Source: an uncultured Oscillospiraceae bacterium
GTDB lineage: Bacteria > Bacillota > Clostridia > Oscillospirales > Acutalibacteraceae
Reading direction: 5' to 3'
Length of the DNA: 15,983 nt
Assembly: GCA_900552115.1 (NCBI GenBank)
Contig: URYP01000045.1
Span: 1 to 15,983, forward strand
Part shown: positions 14,001-15,983 of the stretch, in pieces
Numbering within the stretch: position 1 is the stretch's first letter
Layout: the number at the start of each line of letters is the position of its first letter
Notes under the pieces: model-generated
What the model was told of the DNA's origin: nothing
Database searches by the model: none
Seen by the model: the letters and a program-made list of their open reading frames with translations, nothing else
Made by a program: the position numbers and the translations under genes

Positions 14001-15289
14001 CACACATCGTTGTCAAAGTCCACCGTTGTGGAAATCGTGTCGGGGGCATTTGTAAATGTTTCGCTGCTTTGGAATTGCAGGCCGTCATCCTCTACCTTGG
14101 TGATTTTATAGCGGTCAATCCGCATAGTCTGCCCGGCGAACGGATTGTTTTTCAGCAGCACGTCGGTGGCTTGGGTATAGGCGCCGCCAACCAGCACCTT
14201 GGCCTCCCCTTTTTCCTCGTCATAACTGGCCACAACCGGCGCATCGCCAGTCCGTTTGATGCGCATGCCGCTCATGCTGCCATAGGTGGTCATCAGCCAC
14301 CATACGTTTTGGCGGGCGTATGGATTTTTCTTTGCGTAATTGATCTCCAACTGATCGCTCAGTCCGTTTGTCCACCGCCAGATCGCGCGGATTGCCTCGT
14401 CGATATCCGCGTCGTCAAAATTGGCCAGCGTGGTCATTTCGGGGCCCATTTTCTGCATGTTGGAACCCACGGTGTATTCTTCGTAATAATAATCGGGATT
14501 GCCAATGGTCGGCATCTGCGCCACGCTGTCGGCCACCGCCTGCTGGAAATGGCCAATTTCATTGATATCGCCAAAGTGCCAGGAAATATTGTCCAGTGTA
14601 ATGTTGTGTTCTTCACAATATTTGGCCAACCGCTGGATACTGCCCAAATTGGGGTTGTCCGGCGAGGGGCCTACCAATTCAAATTCAGGCGACACTTCCC
14701 GCACCGCATACCAGGCCTCTTCATACATTTTGGCAAAATGCGCGTCGTTGATCGACCAAAATTCGTTCCACACATTATATTCTGAAATGGGCAGGTCGTT
14801 GTCCAGCGAATACTGCGCAATATCCTTTACCCACTGCCGCCAGGCATCGTAATCGGCGGGAGTGCTGCGCGGCATACCGTTTGCCGATACCCACGAAGAA
14901 AAATACCCCATAATGGGATAATACTGCTCGATCCCCAAAGAAGCCAGCCGCTCCACCCCGTGTTTCATCCGCTGCAACCGGTTCTGCTCGTTGGGAACCC
15001 AGTCCTGCAAATTCTTTTCGTCATTGCTGTTGCCATTGTTGCCCAACAGGTTTTGCGTATCAATATCGTCCCGCACCACCCGGGTGTGCAACGGCAAAAT
15101 CCGTCCGTCCGGCACGGTTTCGTTGGGAATCAGCAGCCAGCCGGTTTTGGGTTCCATCACCCCATTGGTTTTAGAAAAGTCCACTGTGACACCCGCATCC
15201 GGAGATGTGTCCCCCTCTGCAGCCGTTATCAGTTCTGCGCCCGGTATCATCAACATTGCCAACACTCCTGCCACCCATCGCTTTAGCAT
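11012..15289 (-). CDS. Secreted multidomain GH39-like glycoside hydrolase with dockerin
   Basis: This is a 1425-residue exported enzyme for polysaccharide breakdown. By eye the order is: signal peptide (1-24), clan GH-A catalytic barrel resembling GH39 (about 33-330), beta-sandwich (331-435), Fn3-like domains (437-535, 536-648, 650-757, 758-842), a CBM6/35-like jelly roll (848-970, ending VDYVVLG), two F5/8 type C (discoidin) domains (973-1126, 1127-1273), a Big2 Ig-like domain (1274-1357) and a type I dockerin (1360-1425). Glu176 in YNVWNEF is the likely acid/base; Glu270 or Glu271 in YYYEEYT is the likely nucleophile. The second dockerin loop, DVDGKAGVTAND, has Lys1402 at a calcium position. 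The ATG at 15289 has AAGGAG nine bases upstream. The substrate is unknown; GH39 includes xylosidases, iduronidases and others. The gene ends in a strong terminator. Confidence 0.9.
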   Translation of the reverse strand: MLKRWVAGVLAMLMIPGAELITAAEGDTSPDAGVTVDFSKTNGVMEPKTGWLLIPNETVPDGRILPLHTRVVRDDIDTQNLLGNNGNSNDEKNLQDWVPNEQNRLQRMKHGVERLASLGIEQYYPIMGYFSSWVSANGMPRSTPADYDAWRQWVKDIAQYSLDNDLPISEYNVWNEFWSINDAHFAKMYEEAWYAVREVSPEFELVGPSPDNPNLGSIQRLAKYCEEHNITLDNISWHFGDINEIGHFQQAVADSVAQMPTIGNPDYYYEEYTVGSNMQKMGPEMTTLANFDDADIDEAIRAIWRWTNGLSDQLEINYAKKNPYARQNVWWLMTTYGSMSGMRIKRTGDAPVVASYDEEKGEAKVLVGGAYTQATDVLLKNNPFAGQTMRIDRYKITKVEDDGLQFQSSETFTNAPDTISTTVDFDNDVWLLVLKKEDSIPSDFALKTPDDGSAVGPAPVFTWQKAQGATSYDLTISETTDFSRTVYTKTGIVGESVTLDKSLTTGKDYYWRVVAKNAAGERVPFNNMYYTFTQAQKDTIPGRFTMLQVIDEDPNTSLTPKFTWTPAYGATGYTIHLSRDASFAQEQTIGVANPGTVDMGQNNKYQYYILTQEQALEPETTYYAYLSVTNASGERVMAGEPHMFTTTTADGAPAAFNVTQPAGGATVDPRFTLRWEPSSGAFFYRLEIAKDPDFTDVVLKRDTITIQAYTVEENILEPETTYYWRVTATDKVGGEGVTASPGDKTRGNANGVQSFTTSARPTSPLMRTAVSATGGAVVHFHPVNDADFYRVKYGKVSGQYDQQTETTTPNAYLSLEPGVPYYCRVVAVRNGVESDASKEVSVVGYDTQLTIETDTPLETEMFPTRENVGFTTGDNPSSGVAVEFRERNSTAALSPMPTCETVTLRYQADQDTVLSLYNGENKVKTVELDQTKTGQWDTVTIAAPFAQGETLRLVKETGSAAARVDYVVLGTEPPPKRSNLATASTMSADSSLNGDYIAARANDGLLAGNKDFWVAKNKPTEESPNWLTAKLPSQSEIYNVEVALPPIGTWGARTQNIRVLASDDGVQFREISARQEYLFDVKENDNRRMVFESDMPITASYIKVEIYSNTSGGLGQIGELYIDGIALDRPAADPNLVLGKSLKVDATYYGNPENINDGDRNTFWDGGGGLFPNSVTVDLERPYTLETVEMLLPAGWGDRHQEMEILVSLDGQTFVPVVEKTSYLFSASENGNAVTLKLPEETIGQYLRVVGYSNDEKGKPGVQLGELRAYGHYTPVTDVALRQQECRLKVGETQALTAVVTPTDAEYKAVAWSSSDNEVASVDNHGVITARGNGSCEIRVRSLDGRHIDTCKVTVEGVLVTKGDVDADTHITANDALMALQAATGKIHLTDGQAAAADVDGKAGVTANDALMILQYVTKKITSFS

Positions 15290-15409
15290 AGATGCTCACT
15301 CCTTTTTCATGTTTACGTATCCATCACCCTTCTGTTTGTTTCCCGCAACAGTCGTCCCCCTTAAATTTTTTGGTTGTATTTCCATTCATATATAATTTTA
15401 GTCATTTTA

Positions 15410-15478
15410 GGTATCACAACGCTTTCCTTATGACACGTGCGGGGGCACAGGGAAAGCGCCTTTTCTAATTCTGATACC
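15410..15478 (-). other. Nested stem-loop, possible structured leader RNA
   Basis: On the minus strand GGTATCA (15472-15478) pairs with TGATACC (15410-15416). Inside it, CGCTTTCC (15451-15458) pairs with GGAAAGCG (15420-15427), and inside that GTGC and GCAC (15437-15448) close a four-base loop. Just upstream, CGCAA and TTGCG (15478-15498) form another hairpin. I do not recognise a riboswitch class. It could be a leader of the glycosidase mRNA, or on the plus strand a terminator, since the inner stem is followed there by CCTTTTCT. Confidence 0.4.
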
Positions 15479-15591
15479 GCAACCATCCTACTTTTGCGCC
15501 CATCGGGTGAACTCGGCTACTCTCATATCCTGGGTTAAGCGTATAAGCCTTAATGATATAATATCATAGAATTATGCATATAACCTTTTTT

Positions 15592-15621
15592 ATTATCCTA
15601 TTTTTCTAAAAAATTGTGCAA
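15592..15621 (-). promoter_or_regulatory. Possible promoter upstream of the glycosidase gene
   Basis: On the minus strand TTGCAC (15616-15621, four of six matches) and GATAAT (15592-15597, five of six) are 18 bp apart in an AT-rich stretch. If used, the glycosidase mRNA would have a leader of nearly 300 bases containing the nested stem-loops. Confidence 0.4.
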
Positions 15622-15661
15622 GCCAAAACATTACGAACGAAGAATCTGGTGACAATTCATA

Positions 15662-15696
15662 CAAAAAAGCCCCTGCTGATTTGCTCAGCAGGGGCT
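15662..15696 (-). terminator. Terminator of tuf
   Basis: A 12-bp perfect stem (AGCCCCTGCTGA with TCAGCAGGGGCT, 15668-15696) with a five-base loop is followed on the minus strand by a run of T. It lies 32 bp after the tuf stop. On the plus strand a TTTTA tail follows as well. Confidence 0.93.
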
Positions 15697-15727
15697 TTTA
15701 AATCTAAATGGTTAACAGAATCAACAA

Positions 15728-15983
15728 TTAGCTGTTGATTTTGGTAACAACACCAGAACCAACCGTACGGCCGCCTTCACGGATAGCGAAACGCAGGCCT
15801 TCCTCGATCGCGATCGGGGTGATCAGTTCCACATCCATTTCGACGTTATCGCCAGGCATGCACATCTCGGTGCCTTCCGGCAGAGAGACAACACCCGTCA
15901 CGTCCGTGGTACGGAAATAGAACTGAGGACGGTAGTTGTTGAAGAACGGTGTATGACGGCCGCCTTCTTCCTTGGACAGGACA
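15728..15983 (-). CDS. tuf: Elongation factor Tu, C-terminal end (5' partial)
   Basis: These are the last 84 residues of EF-Tu, the GTPase that brings aminoacyl-tRNA to the ribosome. The C-terminal beta-barrel domain is unmistakable: GGRHTPFFNNYRPQFYFRTT, GTEMCMPGDNVEMDVELI and EEGLRFAIREGGRTVGSG, ending VVTKINS. The start lies beyond base 15983. The stop TAA (15728-15730) is followed by a strong hairpin terminator, so tuf ends its operon here, usually the rps12-rps7-fusA-tuf group, of which nothing else is in the window. Confidence 0.98.
   Translation of the reverse strand, partial: VLSKEEGGRHTPFFNNYRPQFYFRTTDVTGVVSLPEGTEMCMPGDNVEMDVELITPIAIEEGLRFAIREGGRTVGSGVVTKINS

Larger units (their letters stand above)
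15290..15727. other. Intergenic region between tuf and the glycosidase gene
   Basis: This 438-bp, partly AT-rich gap holds the tuf terminator (15662-15696), a possible minus-strand promoter (15592-15621), a 15-base AT-rich near-palindrome ATGATATAATATCAT (15553-15567) that could be an operator, and a GC-richer block of nested inverted repeats (15410-15540). A second, weaker promoter-like pair, TTGTGA then ATTATA, lies near 15390-15420 on the minus strand. I see no open frame with recognisable protein sequence. Confidence 0.7.

Noticed and set aside
12947..14785. A 612-codon open frame on the plus strand
   Set aside because: It lies entirely opposite the glycosidase gene, has no recognisable domain, is rich in His, Arg and Gly as expected for an antisense frame in GC-rich DNA, and has no ribosome site that fits. 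The minus-strand protein has clear domains throughout.
3747..15983. The GC-rich part as a horizontally acquired island in the left-hand genome
   Set aside because: It consists of core genes (coaD, rsmD, proC, metK, tuf) with a truncated essential gene at its edge and no integrase, att site or tRNA. A chimeric contig explains it better.

Overview
The window joins two unrelated bacterial sequences. Bases 1 to about 3750 have moderate GC and the codon style of a gut-type clostridium, probably Lachnospiraceae. They carry the 3' end of gltX, a UvrD/PcrA-like helicase, a convergent DUF1292 gene and the front part of a GH13/CBM48 debranching-enzyme homologue. From about 3750 to the end the DNA is clearly richer in GC and comes from another endospore-forming, Gram-positive clostridium (SpoVAE, dockerins, SAM-I and FMN riboswitches; perhaps Oscillospirales-like). 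The junction lies within about 3747-3756. There the GH13 gene breaks off mid-domain, and an oppositely oriented coaD breaks off after about 46 residues. Two truncated genes meeting tail to tail with a change of composition is best explained by a chimeric contig (assembly, library or amplification artefact), so genes on opposite sides should not be read as neighbours.

Left part: gltX (end) and the helicase run rightward 21 bp apart. DUF1292 runs leftward from a good promoter and shares a hairpin terminator region with the helicase. The GH13-like gene runs rightward; its first ATG overlaps a TATAAT box, and the residues expected at two catalytic signatures are absent.

Right part: every gene is on the minus strand, so transcription runs from high to low coordinates. 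In that order: the end of tuf and its terminator; a 438-bp gap with nested inverted repeats; a secreted 1425-residue GH39-like glycosidase with Fn3, carbohydrate-binding, discoidin and Big2 modules and a dockerin; a terminator; a secreted leucine-rich-repeat protein, also with a dockerin; a P-loop ATPase of the PRK06851 type with spoVAE; an FMN riboswitch driving a RibU-like riboflavin ECF S component; a SAM-I riboswitch driving metK and the closely linked proC; and rsmD-coaD with its own promoter.

The two dockerins are about 64% identical (39 of 61 positions by hand alignment) and adjacent, which suggests that both proteins dock to the same kind of cohesin scaffold, itself not in this window. 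The two riboswitch units each have a TTGACA-N17-TATAAT promoter. I found no tRNA, rRNA, CRISPR array or insertion sequence.
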